A stretch of 64,000 nucleotides of DNA, taken from Ailanthus altissimus (taxonomy: Eukaryota; Streptophyta; Magnoliopsida; Sapindales; Simaroubaceae). Position 1 is the first letter of the stretch. Each line of letters starts with the position of its first letter. A program made the position numbers and the translations under genes. The stretch covers positions 4,154,001 to 4,218,000 of the forward strand of contig OX327702.1 of assembly GCA_946807835.1 (NCBI GenBank), read 5' to 3'. This document shows, piece after piece, positions 25,482 to 35,020 of this stretch. The notes below the pieces were generated by a model, which ran no database searches, was not told the DNA's origin, and worked only from the letters and a program-made list of their open reading frames with translations.

Positions 25482-28331
25482 TGTAGTAACCAGTATCCAT
25501 AACCGGTAAGAATATGTATATTTATATATATAAATATACGTATTTTATTTGTATGTGGGTGATCCTTGATTTATATATTGTTATTAGTAGTGTTTTTATA
25601 GGTTAAGGATATACTATTAGTATTGGGTTTATTTGCAAGACTTTGGAATTATTTTAGGGACCAAATTGTTATACTTTGAAAAGTTTGGGGGTGAATTCGT
25701 AAATATCAAAAATTAACCACTTAGTATAAAAATACACTTTTAAAAACCCTAATTCTCTCATTTTGGTCGAGCTACCCATTTTTAGAGAGAGAAGAGAGAA
25801 ATAAAGGAGAGAGAAAGAGAAGAAAAAGAAGAAAAAGAAGAAGAAATTGGAATTTTGGATCTTTAGAGGTATATCACAACTAATTATCAATTTATTGGTG
25901 TTAATTAAGTTAATTTCTTTAAGTTTTTATTTCTGGAAATATGTATAATTAAGGATTTGATGTGTATTTCGTTTGATGTTGTGAGAATTGATGATGATCT
26001 ATAAGATAGTTTGATAAATCATGATGAATTATGGAATTTCTGCTGGATAACCTCTTGATCTAGGAAATTTATAAATTGTTGTTATTCGATTCTGGTTTTG
26101 AATTTTTATTATATGAAATTAGTCATGTTTAGGATCATCTGAGACTTTGAATCGACTGAAAATCTCGGAAATTGAATTTGTAGTGAATTTACCAAAATGA
26201 CCCTGGAATTCTGGAAATTTCCTGTGTAAACAGTATGATACAGTGGAAAATAATTTTTGACCTGCTGAATGATCTTTACAAATTATGAATTTGTGGAATA
26301 TGATAATTTTATATGTCTAATATGATATACTCGGAATTGAAAATTTGGATCAATGTGGTTGAAGTGTTATGAATTTCTAAAGTGTATCAGCTCATTGTAG
26401 TATTTGATTAACAGATTTTTAAAGTTATGAAATAAAATAGTTTTAAAATACTTTTGGCAGTTATTTGGAAGCCAAATATTTATAATGGACTGAGATATGT
26501 GTCAAGAGTAATTATGTGGTAGTTTTATAATTTTTGAGTTAGTATATGATTTTATAAAATTGGGAGATTGAATACTGCTCAGTAAGTATCTTGATCCTGT
26601 CAGGTTTGTAGTTTGGATTCGATGGTGTGTATGGAATAGATTGTGTAGGAATTTTGATATAATATTCATATATAAGAAGTATATATGAGTCAAGAATGAT
26701 ATATTCTGATTTCGGAGTAATTGGACATCATTTGATGTATTAGAAAATTTTGTTAAGTGTAAGTGGTCAGAATGACAGGTTTTGAGAAACCAAATATTTA
26801 GACCAATTTGATGTGATAAATGCATTGTGTATAATTTTGTAAGCTATTTAAAGTATTTTGTGTGAATTGTGAGGCTTATGAAAGGATTAATCTCCATTGA
26901 TAGGTTAAGGAGATTTAAGCCTTGTAGCTGAAAGTGTTAAGAGGTAAGTATACTAGACTTTTTACTGAAATCACAATAAACATAGTAATTGTTTTGTATG
27001 ATTTTGCAAATGGGGTTAAGAATATGTTTATGTTATGTCAAAGTATATTTTGATATGAAATATGAATATATGTTTCTGAATGTGAGCATTGACATTGAGC
27101 ATAGACATACATGTGTTTTGTAAGTGAGCTTTCAAAATAAGATGTGTTTAATAAAGAAAGCTTTTGAAGTGTAATATGTCCATGAGAAATATTTTGTATT
27201 TTGAGGGTACTTGAACTCACTGTTAACTTAGTAGGCATTTTATGTGATTTGTGGAGCCTTTATGTGTGGCCTTTCCTTTGGGATTGGTATATGTTATGTG
27301 TTCCGTATGTAGGGAGGATCCTATTGGTACCTAAAGGAAGAGTGAGTCATCACATTCGTGTGGTGGCGTATTGGTGCATGTGAGAGGACTCACCGATGAT
27401 CAGGGTGAGGGTTTGGCTTTTACCTTCAGGCATAAGCATTATATATGTGTTATTCAAGACCTCACTTGTACTATTCCTCTCATACGGTATGTCACCTACG
27501 AGTGACATTTGGCTCATTATGTGATATGTGATATGTAAGTCCTACTAAGTAGTAGTTGAGTGATGGTATTCCTATTATGTGTTTTGAAAGAATGTGTAAG
27601 CGCTTACATGATATGTGATTTGATAAGATTATGATTTTGATTGATCACAGCATATCATACATATGCATTGTGTACATATATGTATTTGTATTTGATATAT
27701 GAAAAATTAGTATGCTTACTGAGTTTTATACTCATTATAGTTTATGGTGATTTCAGGTAAATAAGGTACATGTGTGTTTAGCGGATTTGGCAAGGCTTCT
27801 GCTATTCCTTGGGTTCCCTAAGTTGCTAGGTTGTTGTGTGTTTCATTTGGGGACACGTGGGATAGGATATTTGGTTTGTCCCTATTGAATAAATACTTAT
27901 GTATTATTTCATTGTGTGTGGATTGGATTTGGTTTAAGTTTTATAAAGTGTGGTTATTGGATGATTTTAAGTAAGAATTTGCAATGGATATATTCTGGGC
28001 TCCCGGTAACAAAGTTGCTACTGGTGACGTAGTAGAGTGTTAATCTCTGAGAAAACTCTGCGTATCTCCGGTTTAATAATTGTCCCAGTCATAATTCAAT
28101 TGCTATAATTCTGAAAGAAATTGAAATGAATGTTTAAATATTGTCAAGAGAAGTTTATATTTATATGTTAGGTTATGGTTGATTTTAGTGTTGAACTTAC
28201 TAGCAACTTGCTAAGGATTTCTGTGTTGAATGAAAGTTGTAAATTTTGTGTAATATTATTTATGAGTGCACATGCAGTGAATGAATATAAGTGATGTCGT
28301 GTGTCGGATCTTTTGGGTCTGGGGCGTGACA
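25482..28331 (+). repeat. 5' LTR of the LOG-carrying element
   Basis: TGTAGTAACCAGTATCC to GGGGCGTGACA, 2,850 bp. The likely promoter is a TATA box (AGTATAAAAATACAC, about 25723-25737). A GA-rich tract lies at 25790-25845. It is near-identical to 32171-35020: I see two adjacent-region mismatches about 200 bp in, one more some 30 bp later, and no others. Small ORFs in it are not genes. Confidence 0.95.
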
Positions 28332-28339
28332 GCTTTTAT

Positions 28340-28351
28340 TGGTATCAGAGC
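28340..28351 (+). promoter_or_regulatory. Primer binding site (initiator tRNA-Met)
   Basis: TGGTATCAGAGC, eight bases inside the left LTR end, is the standard plant retrotransposon PBS complementary to the 3' end of tRNA-iMet. Confidence 0.9.
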
Positions 28352-28708
28352 TAAGATATGATTCTGTAGACTTTTAAGTGTCGAATCAAGGGAACCGAGC
28401 AGATGCCAAATCCTTAGGATTGTATTTGTAGCTTTGTTGTGTAAAAGTTTGACATATTCCTTAAATTTTGTATGATTTTGTGAAGATGACACAGTATCCA
28501 AGAGTTGCTAAGATTGTTGTTGTTGTGGATAATGGTACCTTGTGGATCTTAATGTTACTATTTAGATTTTATTTTAAGTTATGACTAATATGCTTAGTAA
28601 GAGTGATGTTGAATATTTTATAATGATAATTTGCATGTGATAGAGCAAATTGAGATAATTTTCTCAATGACAAAATATAGAGAAGTAGAGTATTGAAGAC
28701 ATCAATTG
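28352..28708 (+). other. Retrotransposon 5' leader, no ORF
   Basis: Leader-like sequence after the PBS. A gypsy element would have gag start soon after this point, but no gag domain is recognisable; the ATG at 28486 opens only a short frame. The junction with the captured LOG segment lies somewhere before the LOG poly(A) signal at 28717. Confidence 0.5.
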
Positions 28709-28716
28709 AAACAACT

Positions 28717-28722
28717 TTTATT
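28717..28722 (-). terminator. Polyadenylation signal of the LOG gene
   Basis: AATAAA on the minus strand, about 108 bases past the LOG stop codon, a normal spacing for a plant 3' UTR. Confidence 0.6.
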
Positions 28723-28830
28723 GAAAAGGAAAACAACAACACAACAACAATAGCAGCAACAAAAATACAATAGAGGCTACGGAGTGAGATTTAAGTCTAT
28801 TTTGCGCTTCTTCTGACTGTCATGAGTAGA

Positions 28831-29430
28831 CTAATCTAACTGATGCAATGTTGGATTAGATAGAGGAATAAAAGACTGCAATTGATCAATCAGTTGATCA
28901 ACAGTTGGAGCTGAAATAAGAATCCGTCGTGCTAGAAGTGGGATGAATTGTGTTCCCGCTGCATAGTCAAGAAAAGATATCAACCCGTCGTAAAAACCAT
29001 TAACATTTAACAAACCAATGGGTTTTTGGTGGATTTGTAATTGTGCCCATGAGACAATTTGAAAAATTTCCTCCAAGGTCCCGAAACCTCCTGGTAGAGC
29101 TATGAAAGCATCCGCATGCCTAAGCATTTGAGCCATTCGCTCGTGCATAGATGAGACTTGTAACTCATCCCCAATTGTTTTTCCTACAACATTTTCAATA
29201 GCTAGAGGTTTTGGAATGATACCCAAAACTCGACTACCTTTATTGTGTGCAGCTTTTGCCACAGACCCCATTAACCCTCGGTTACCTCCTCCATATACTA
29301 AATGTATATTTCGCTCAGCTAATACCTTACCAAGATTTTCTGCAACTTTTGTAAACTCTTCAGTATTCCCAGGGTTGGATCCACAAAAGACACAAATTTT
29401 TGTGAATCGACGAGCTGAGGTTTCCTCCAT
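28831..29430 (-). CDS. LOG-like: LOG-family cytokinin riboside 5'-monophosphate phosphoribohydrolase
   Basis: LOG enzymes are cytosolic (and nuclear) proteins that cleave cytokinin riboside 5'-monophosphates to active free-base cytokinin and ribose 5-phosphate in one step. This 199-aa protein has the whole family core: CVFCGS (13-18), YGGGNRGLMG (46-55), MHERMAQM (95-102, holding the family's catalytic Arg), PGGFGTLEE (113-121, the diagnostic PGGxGTxxE motif with the catalytic Glu) and the WAQLQIHQKP then IGLLNV stretch (128-143). It is slightly shorter at the C-terminus than typical plant LOGs. The position after the catalytic Arg, usually Lys, is Met. Start: the ATG at 29428-29430; an upstream in-frame GTG is not a credible plant start. 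It is one uninterrupted exon, whereas many plant LOG genes have several introns. It has its own TATA box and poly(A) signal and lies antisense inside a young LTR retrotransposon. No stop or frameshift. Whether it is expressed is unknown. Confidence 0.93.
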   Translation of the reverse strand: MEETSARRFTKICVFCGSNPGNTEEFTKVAENLGKVLAERNIHLVYGGGNRGLMGSVAKAAHNKGSRVLGIIPKPLAIENVVGKTIGDELQVSSMHERMAQMLRHADAFIALPGGFGTLEEIFQIVSWAQLQIHQKPIGLLNVNGFYDGLISFLDYAAGTQFIPLLARRILISAPTVDQLIDQLQSFIPLSNPTLHQLD

Positions 29431-29490
29431 TGTTATGCTCACCCTAATCTTTAAATATTTTTGAGTTTGTATAAGGATGCAATAATAATG

Positions 29491-29500
29491 TATTTATAGA
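29491..29500 (-). promoter_or_regulatory. TATA box of the LOG gene
   Basis: TCTATAAATA on the minus strand, about 60 bases before the LOG ATG, leaves room for a short 5' UTR. Its presence shows that more than the coding sequence was captured. Confidence 0.65.
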
Positions 29501-29848
29501 GAAACAAATTGATAATAGCTGTGGAGTATATGTGTAAGTATGTTCAAGTATATATTTTTCTCGATTCTTGTGAGGTAAAACAAAAAAAAAGAGAATGAGT
29601 TTTACTTTATCATTTTATAAGGGACAATAGGTCGCAAAATCTTGAATAAATATATGTTGATATGTAAGTGTGATAAAAATTGTGTCGGAAGTGTGATAAG
29701 TTAGGTAAGATAATTAAGAAAAGTCAATAAAGGCCTATTTCATGGATTTAGGGACTTAGCCATTTTGGCACTAATGGTCGACAATACATCAATGACTTGA
29801 AGACTTTTTGAGCTAACAATTGGACTTTGGACATGAGGCCAAATTAAC
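29501..29848. other. Spacer between the two antisense genes
   Basis: AT-rich. On the minus strand it would be the LOG upstream region and the distal 3' flank of the 397-aa gene. No repeat or domain was recognised. Confidence 0.5.
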
Positions 29849-29854
29849 TTTATT
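29849..29854 (-). terminator. Polyadenylation signal of the 397-aa ORF
   Basis: AATAAA on the minus strand, about 170 bases after the stop codon at 30026-30028. Confidence 0.45.
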
Positions 29855-30025
29855 AATTAAAAAGATTTTGTGGTCTTAACATTAATTTTTGGCCGATAGA
29901 TTAAAAGCAGATATGAAGAAAGATAAAGCACACTTGACATAAAGATAAAGCAGTAATCAGTCTCTCTTTGATGTGATAGAGCAACACGGATCTAGTTTCT
30001 GTGAAAATAGAAACAGCAATGTAGG

Positions 30026-31219
30026 TCAAAATGAGTCTCCTTGGTCGCTTTCATCTGTGTCGTATCCGTGAGAGAGGAACTTATGGAGTTGTTGTTCCCA
30101 TACATTGAATGAGGGCTCTGGCGAAGTGGAATGTGGGTCTACCATATCTTGATCTTCTCCAGGTGAGCTGGTCTGGATGAGGGATGTGCTGGCTTCCTCT
30201 TGGATTTGGGTGTCGGTTGGATAAGGTTGGGAGTCTTGAAAGAGGGATAAGTCAAGATTGGGTTGGTGTTGGTCAAGTTCTGTCGGGACAACTGGCTGAG
30301 ATTGAGTAGGTTCTGTCGGGACAACTGGCTGAGATTGGGTAGGTTCTGTCGGGACAGTTAGCTGAGGCCATTGGTGAAGGTTATCCATTGCTTGTCTGTA
30401 TCTGGCATAATAAGTCATGTTTGGGATATGGTGATGATGAGTAGAGTAATCTGTATTTCTGAGATGTGAAAGATGATATTTTTGTCTTTGTTGGAATTTG
30501 AGTATATTGGCAAAATTCAGGTCTTCTGTAAAGTCAGCTTCAACTTGTTCCCAAGGTGCAGCATCTTCTGGGGAGATCCAAACAGACGGAGGAATTATTT
30601 GATTTTCCTGAGCAAGAATTCTTTCAAGTTCTCTCTTTTGCTGAATTACTTCTTCAGGCCAGAGCTTAATTGATCCCTTTAGTGAAAGGGTAAATGTGAA
30701 GTAATCCTTAACAGTGGGGTAATAATGAATCTCGTGATCTGAAATAATCATACCCTTCTGTTGGAGAAGTAAGACTGACCAAAGATGTTGTCTGGGGACT
30801 GCAGCATTTGTGTTGTTTGCAATCATGTATTGAAATTTAGTTATCCACCATGTCTTTGGGTAAAACCATTGGAGAAAAATCAGGGCTGGATGATCTTCAT
30901 CACATTTTTCTAATTTTTGGAGGGTTCTAAGTAATGGGAATTCCATGGCGATTGTATACAGATCCAACAGGTACCATAACAAGTAAAGGACAGGCTTGGA
31001 CCATTGGGAAAATGGGAAAAAAGAGTGCAGGTGAAAGAAAGGGTATTCTAAGTTGAACAAAGAGCCACCAAGAACTGTGAGGCCGTGTTCTTGGACTGCT
31101 AAGATGGCGTAGTGTCTGATGAATTCTTTGGCACGGGAATGGAGTGTTCTGGTTTTGATTAGGTCTGGAAATTGTGGTGGAGAAAAAGGAACAGGAGGAG
31201 TTATGATAATGGGATTCAT
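30026..31219 (-). CDS. Unrecognised 397-aa protein inside the LOG-carrying retrotransposon
   Basis: A single open frame from ATG at 31219 to TGA at 30026, with no break. I do not recognise the family. Residues 1-25 are Pro/Ile-rich. Residues 30-260 look globular and aromatic-rich (LLWYLLDLY at 81-89, FLQWFYPKTWW at 115-125, DYFTFTLSL at 172-180), with a charged stretch KRELERILAQE (195-205). A HHHH run is at 261-264. Residues 289-320 are about three copies of an 11-residue unit VPTEPTQSQPV. The tail is acidic and Ser/Pro-rich, ending TDESDQGDSF. No signal peptide, zinc knuckle, protease or polymerase motif is visible. It has its own TATA box and is co-oriented with the LOG gene, antisense to the LTRs. 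It could be a captured host gene or an element-specific antisense ORF such as those described in some Tat-lineage elements; I cannot decide. Confidence 0.75.
   Translation of the reverse strand: MNPIIITPPVPFSPPQFPDLIKTRTLHSRAKEFIRHYAILAVQEHGLTVLGGSLFNLEYPFFHLHSFFPFSQWSKPVLYLLWYLLDLYTIAMEFPLLRTLQKLEKCDEDHPALIFLQWFYPKTWWITKFQYMIANNTNAAVPRQHLWSVLLLQQKGMIISDHEIHYYPTVKDYFTFTLSLKGSIKLWPEEVIQQKRELERILAQENQIIPPSVWISPEDAAPWEQVEADFTEDLNFANILKFQQRQKYHLSHLRNTDYSTHHHHIPNMTYYARYRQAMDNLHQWPQLTVPTEPTQSQPVVPTEPTQSQPVVPTELDQHQPNLDLSLFQDSQPYPTDTQIQEEASTSLIQTSSPGEDQDMVDPHSTSPEPSFNVWEQQLHKFLSHGYDTDESDQGDSF
30281..30362 (-). repeat. 33-bp tandem repeat within the 397-aa ORF
   Basis: The word TGTCGGGACA recurs at 30281, 30314 and 30347, a 33-bp period that encodes the 11-residue VPTEPTQSQPV-type units in frame. 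The first two units are nearly identical and the third is diverged. Confidence 0.9.
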
Positions 31220-31280
31220 TATGAAGATGGTAAGAAGGTTGGTTTTATTTATTGCTAGAAAAGTGATTATGAGGTTTAGG

Positions 31281-31290
31281 CTATTTATAG
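31281..31290 (-). promoter_or_regulatory. TATA box of the 397-aa ORF
   Basis: CTATAAATAG on the minus strand, about 62-71 bases before the ATG. Upstream (31333-31348) lie ACGTGG and TGACGT words, the cores of G-box and TGA/as-1-like bZIP sites. Confidence 0.65.
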
Positions 31291-31359
31291 AGTTTTATGA
31301 AAGAAAATCAATAATCGTTTTGTCCTTTCCTTTTACGTGGATGACGTTAAAGGAATAGT

Positions 31360-32156
31360 TAAAAGAATCATATTTGCCATCGCAATAATTGTGCTAGTAG
31401 AATCTTTTCTATTTGAAATCGAGCATATTAGAAAAAGCAGACATGTCAATCTCAATGAGAAAATGATGTCCAATAAGGTGGACTATTTTTTTTAAGAGTT
31501 AAAGTAAGAGATATAATGTTAAGATCTATAGTTTAAGAATCAGTTGAACTAAAGGTCTTTTTATTGAAGTTGATTTTTGATCGTTTAAGATAATGCTTTC
31601 AATATTCTGATTTGAATGACAACTTAGTTGCGTAGAAATACTACATTTTTTTTTTTGAATGATATCAAGGTAGTGAATGATATTATGACGTATGAGTATA
31701 TGTTGAAGGGATTAAAATTTTTAAAGGAGTTAAGAATTTTATATAAGAGATTAGTATGGGTATTCTACATCTATGTTATTCTTTAATGAATGAAAGGTGA
31801 AGTGTATAGATACCCATTAAATATTGAACGAATGGGAAAAAAGAATAAAAATATGTGTGTATAATTTTATAAGTCCATAATGTGTGTCATATGTTTATTT
31901 TATGGATATATGTTTCGTACTCCTCTCGTATACTCAGCTATGAGCCAACTTAGAGATAATCTAACATATGAATGAGTATTTATTAGGATTTTGGACCACA
32001 ATGAGCAAATGCTATATACAAGGAAGATTGCTTTGTAAATGTTTTATGAATAAACTATACAGTTGAAAAGGAAAATTGAGAATGAGAAGAAGAAATGAGA
32101 TCTAAGTATCCTCATCTATGTGCTTAAGTTATGAATTTCGAGGACGAAATTCTTAT
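31360..32156 (+). other. 3' interior of the LOG-carrying element, no ORF
   Basis: AT-rich sequence up to the polypurine tract. Only the terminal GAATTTCGAGGACGAAATTC word (about 32132-32151) is familiar, as the conserved end of the coding/3' region in many plant Ty3/gypsy elements. No chromodomain or integrase was found. Confidence 0.5.
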
Positions 32157-32169
32157 AAGGAGGGGAGAA
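32157..32169 (+). promoter_or_regulatory. Polypurine tract
   Basis: AAGGAGGGGAGAA immediately before the right LTR is the second-strand primer site of the element. Confidence 0.9.
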
Positions 32170-32170
32170 T

Positions 32171-35020
32171 TGTAGTAACCAGTATCCATAACCGGTAAGA
32201 ATATGTATATTTATATATATAAATATACGTATTTTATTTGTATGTGGGTGATCCTTGATTTATATATTGTTATTAGTAGTGTTTTTATAGGTTAAGGATA
32301 TACTATTAGTATTGGGTTTATTTGCAAGACTTTGGAATTATTTTAGGGACCAAATTGTTATACTTTGAAAGTTTTGGGGGTGAATTCGTAAATACCAAAA
32401 ATTAACCACTTAGTATAAAAATACACTTTTAAAAACCCTAATTCTCTCATTTTGGTCGAGCTACCCATTTTTAGAGAGAGAAGAGAGAAATAAAGGAGAG
32501 AGAAAGAGAAGAAAAAGAAGAAAAAGAAGAAGAAATTGGAATTTTGGATCTTTAGAGGTATATCACAACTAATTATCAATTTATTGGTGTTAATTAAGTT
32601 AATTTCTTTAAGTTTTTATTTCTGGAAATATGTATAATTAAGGATTTGATGTGTATTTCGTTTGATGTTGTGAGAATTGATGATGATCTATAAGATAGTT
32701 TGATAAATCATGATGAATTATGGAATTTCTGCTGGATAACCTCTTGATCTAGGAAATTTATAAATTGTTGTTATTCGATTCTGGTTTTGAATTTTTATTA
32801 TATGAAATTAGTCATGTTTAGGATCATCTGAGACTTTGAATCGACTGAAAATCTCGGAAATTGAATTTGTAGTGAATTTACCAAAATGACCCTGGAATTC
32901 TGGAAATTTCCTGTGTAAACAGTATGATACAGTGGAAAATAATTTTTGACCTGCTGAATGATCTTTACAAATTATGAATTTGTGGAATATGATAATTTTA
33001 TATGTCTAATATGATATACTCGGAATTGAAAATTTGGATCAATGTGGTTGAAGTGTTATGAATTTCTAAAGTGTATCAGCTCATTGTAGTATTTGATTAA
33101 CAGATTTTTAAAGTTATGAAATAAAATAGTTTTAAAATACTTTTGGCAGTTATTTGGAAGCCAAATATTTATAATGGACTGAGATATGTGTCAAGAGTAA
33201 TTATGTGGTAGTTTTATAATTTTTGAGTTAGTATATGATTTTATAAAATTGGGAGATTGAATACTGCTCAGTAAGTATCTTGATCCTGTCAGGTTTGTAG
33301 TTTGGATTCGATGGTGTGTATGGAATAGATTGTGTAGGAATTTTGATATAATATTCATATATAAGAAGTATATATGAGTCAAGAATGATATATTCTGATT
33401 TCGGAGTAATTGGACATCATTTGATGTATTAGAAAATTTTGTTAAGTGTAAGTGGTCAGAATGACAGGTTTTGAGAAACCAAATATTTAGACCAATTTGA
33501 TGTGATAAATGCATTGTGTATAATTTTGTAAGCTATTTAAAGTATTTTGTGTGAATTGTGAGGCTTATGAAAGGATTAATCTCCATTGATAGGTTAAGGA
33601 GATTTAAGCCTTGTAGCTGAAAGTGTTAAGAGGTAAGTATACTAGACTTTTTACTGAAATCACAATAAACATAGTAATTGTTTTGTATGATTTTGCAAAT
33701 GGGGTTAAGAATATGTTTATGTTATGTCAAAGTATATTTTGATATGAAATATGAATATATGTTTCTGAATGTGAGCATTGACATTGAGCATAGACATACA
33801 TGTGTTTTGTAAGTGAGCTTTCAAAATAAGATGTGTTTAATAAAGAAAGCTTTTGAAGTGTAATATGTCCATGAGAAATATTTTGTATTTTGAGGGTACT
33901 TGAACTCACTGTTAACTTAGTAGGCATTTTATGTGATTTGTGGAGCCTTTATGTGTGGCCTTTCCTTTGGGATTGGTATATGTTATGTGTTCCGTATGTA
34001 GGGAGGATCCTATTGGTACCTAAAGGAAGAGTGAGTCATCACATTCGTGTGGTGGCGTATTGGTGCATGTGAGAGGACTCACCGATGATCAGGGTGAGGG
34101 TTTGGCTTTTACCTTCAGGCATAAGCATTATATATGTGTTATTCAAGACCTCACTTGTACTATTCCTCTCATACGGTATGTCACCTACGAGTGACATTTG
34201 GCTCATTATGTGATATGTGATATGTAAGTCCTACTAAGTAGTAGTTGAGTGATGGTATTCCTATTATGTGTTTTGAAAGAATGTGTAAGCGCTTACATGA
34301 TATGTGATTTGATAAGATTATGATTTTGATTGATCACAGCATATCATACATATGCATTGTGTACATATATGTATTTGTATTTGATATATGAAAAATTAGT
34401 ATGCTTACTGAGTTTTATACTCATTATAGTTTATGGTGATTTCAGGTAAATAAGGTACATGTGTGTTTAGCGGATTTGGCAAGGCTTCTGCTATTCCTTG
34501 GGTTCCCTAAGTTGCTAGGTTGTTGTGTGTTTCATTTGGGGACACGTGGGATAGGATATTTGGTTTGTCCCTATTGAATAAATACTTATGTATTATTTCA
34601 TTGTGTGTGGATTGGATTTGGTTTAAGTTTTATAAAGTGTGGTTATTGGATGATTTTAAGTAAGAATTTGCAATGGATATATTCTGGGCTCCCGGTAACA
34701 AAGTTGCTACTGGTGACGTAGTAGAGTGTTAATCTCTGAGAAAACTCTGCGTATCTCCGGTTTAATAATTGTCCCAGTCATAATTCAATTGCTATAATTC
34801 TGAAAGAAATTGAAATGAATGTTTAAATATTGTCAAGAGAAGTTTATATTTATATGTTAGGTTATGGTTGATTTTAGTGTTGAACTTACTAGCAACTTGC
34901 TAAGGATTTCTGTGTTGAATGAAAGTTGTAAATTTTGTGTAATATTATTTATGAGTGCACATGCAGTGAATGAATATAAGTGATGTCGTGTGTCGGATCT
35001 TTTGGGTCTGGGGCGTGACA
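32171..35020 (+). repeat. 3' LTR of the LOG-carrying element
   Basis: 2,850 bp, the same length as the 5' LTR and near-identical to it. Followed directly by the AACAA target duplication and the resuming LINE. Confidence 0.95.

Larger units (their letters stand above)
25482..35020 (+). mobile_element. Young non-autonomous LTR retrotransposon carrying a LOG gene (family A)
   Basis: The element has two 2,850-bp direct LTRs (25482-28331 and 32171-35020), TG...CA ends, a perfect TSD AACAA (25477-25481 and 35021-35025), a primer binding site matching initiator tRNA-Met just inside the left LTR, and a polypurine tract just before the right LTR. By eye the LTRs differ at about three positions, so the insertion is recent. 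The 3,839-bp interior has no gag, protease, integrase or reverse transcriptase. It carries two antisense ORFs instead: a LOG-family cytokinin-activating enzyme and an unrecognised 397-aa protein. Mobilisation would need enzymes from an autonomous relative; the GAGGACGAAATTC word near the polypurine tract is typical of Ty3/gypsy chromovirus-type ends. It sits inside a dead LINE, so it disrupts nothing. Confidence 0.95.

Noticed and set aside
26502..26825. 107-aa minus-strand ORF, with an identical copy at 33191-33514 and a relative at 53644-53967
   Set aside because: Conserved only because it lies in the family A LTR; the LTR as a whole is repeated, the solo copies break it, and it has no domain.
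27038..27383. Overlapping 60-66-aa ORFs repeated at 33727-34072
   Set aside because: Same LTR repetition effect; no coding signature.
28831..29442. LOG start at 29442
   Set aside because: That codon is GTG; the first credible plant start is the ATG at 29430, giving 199 aa.
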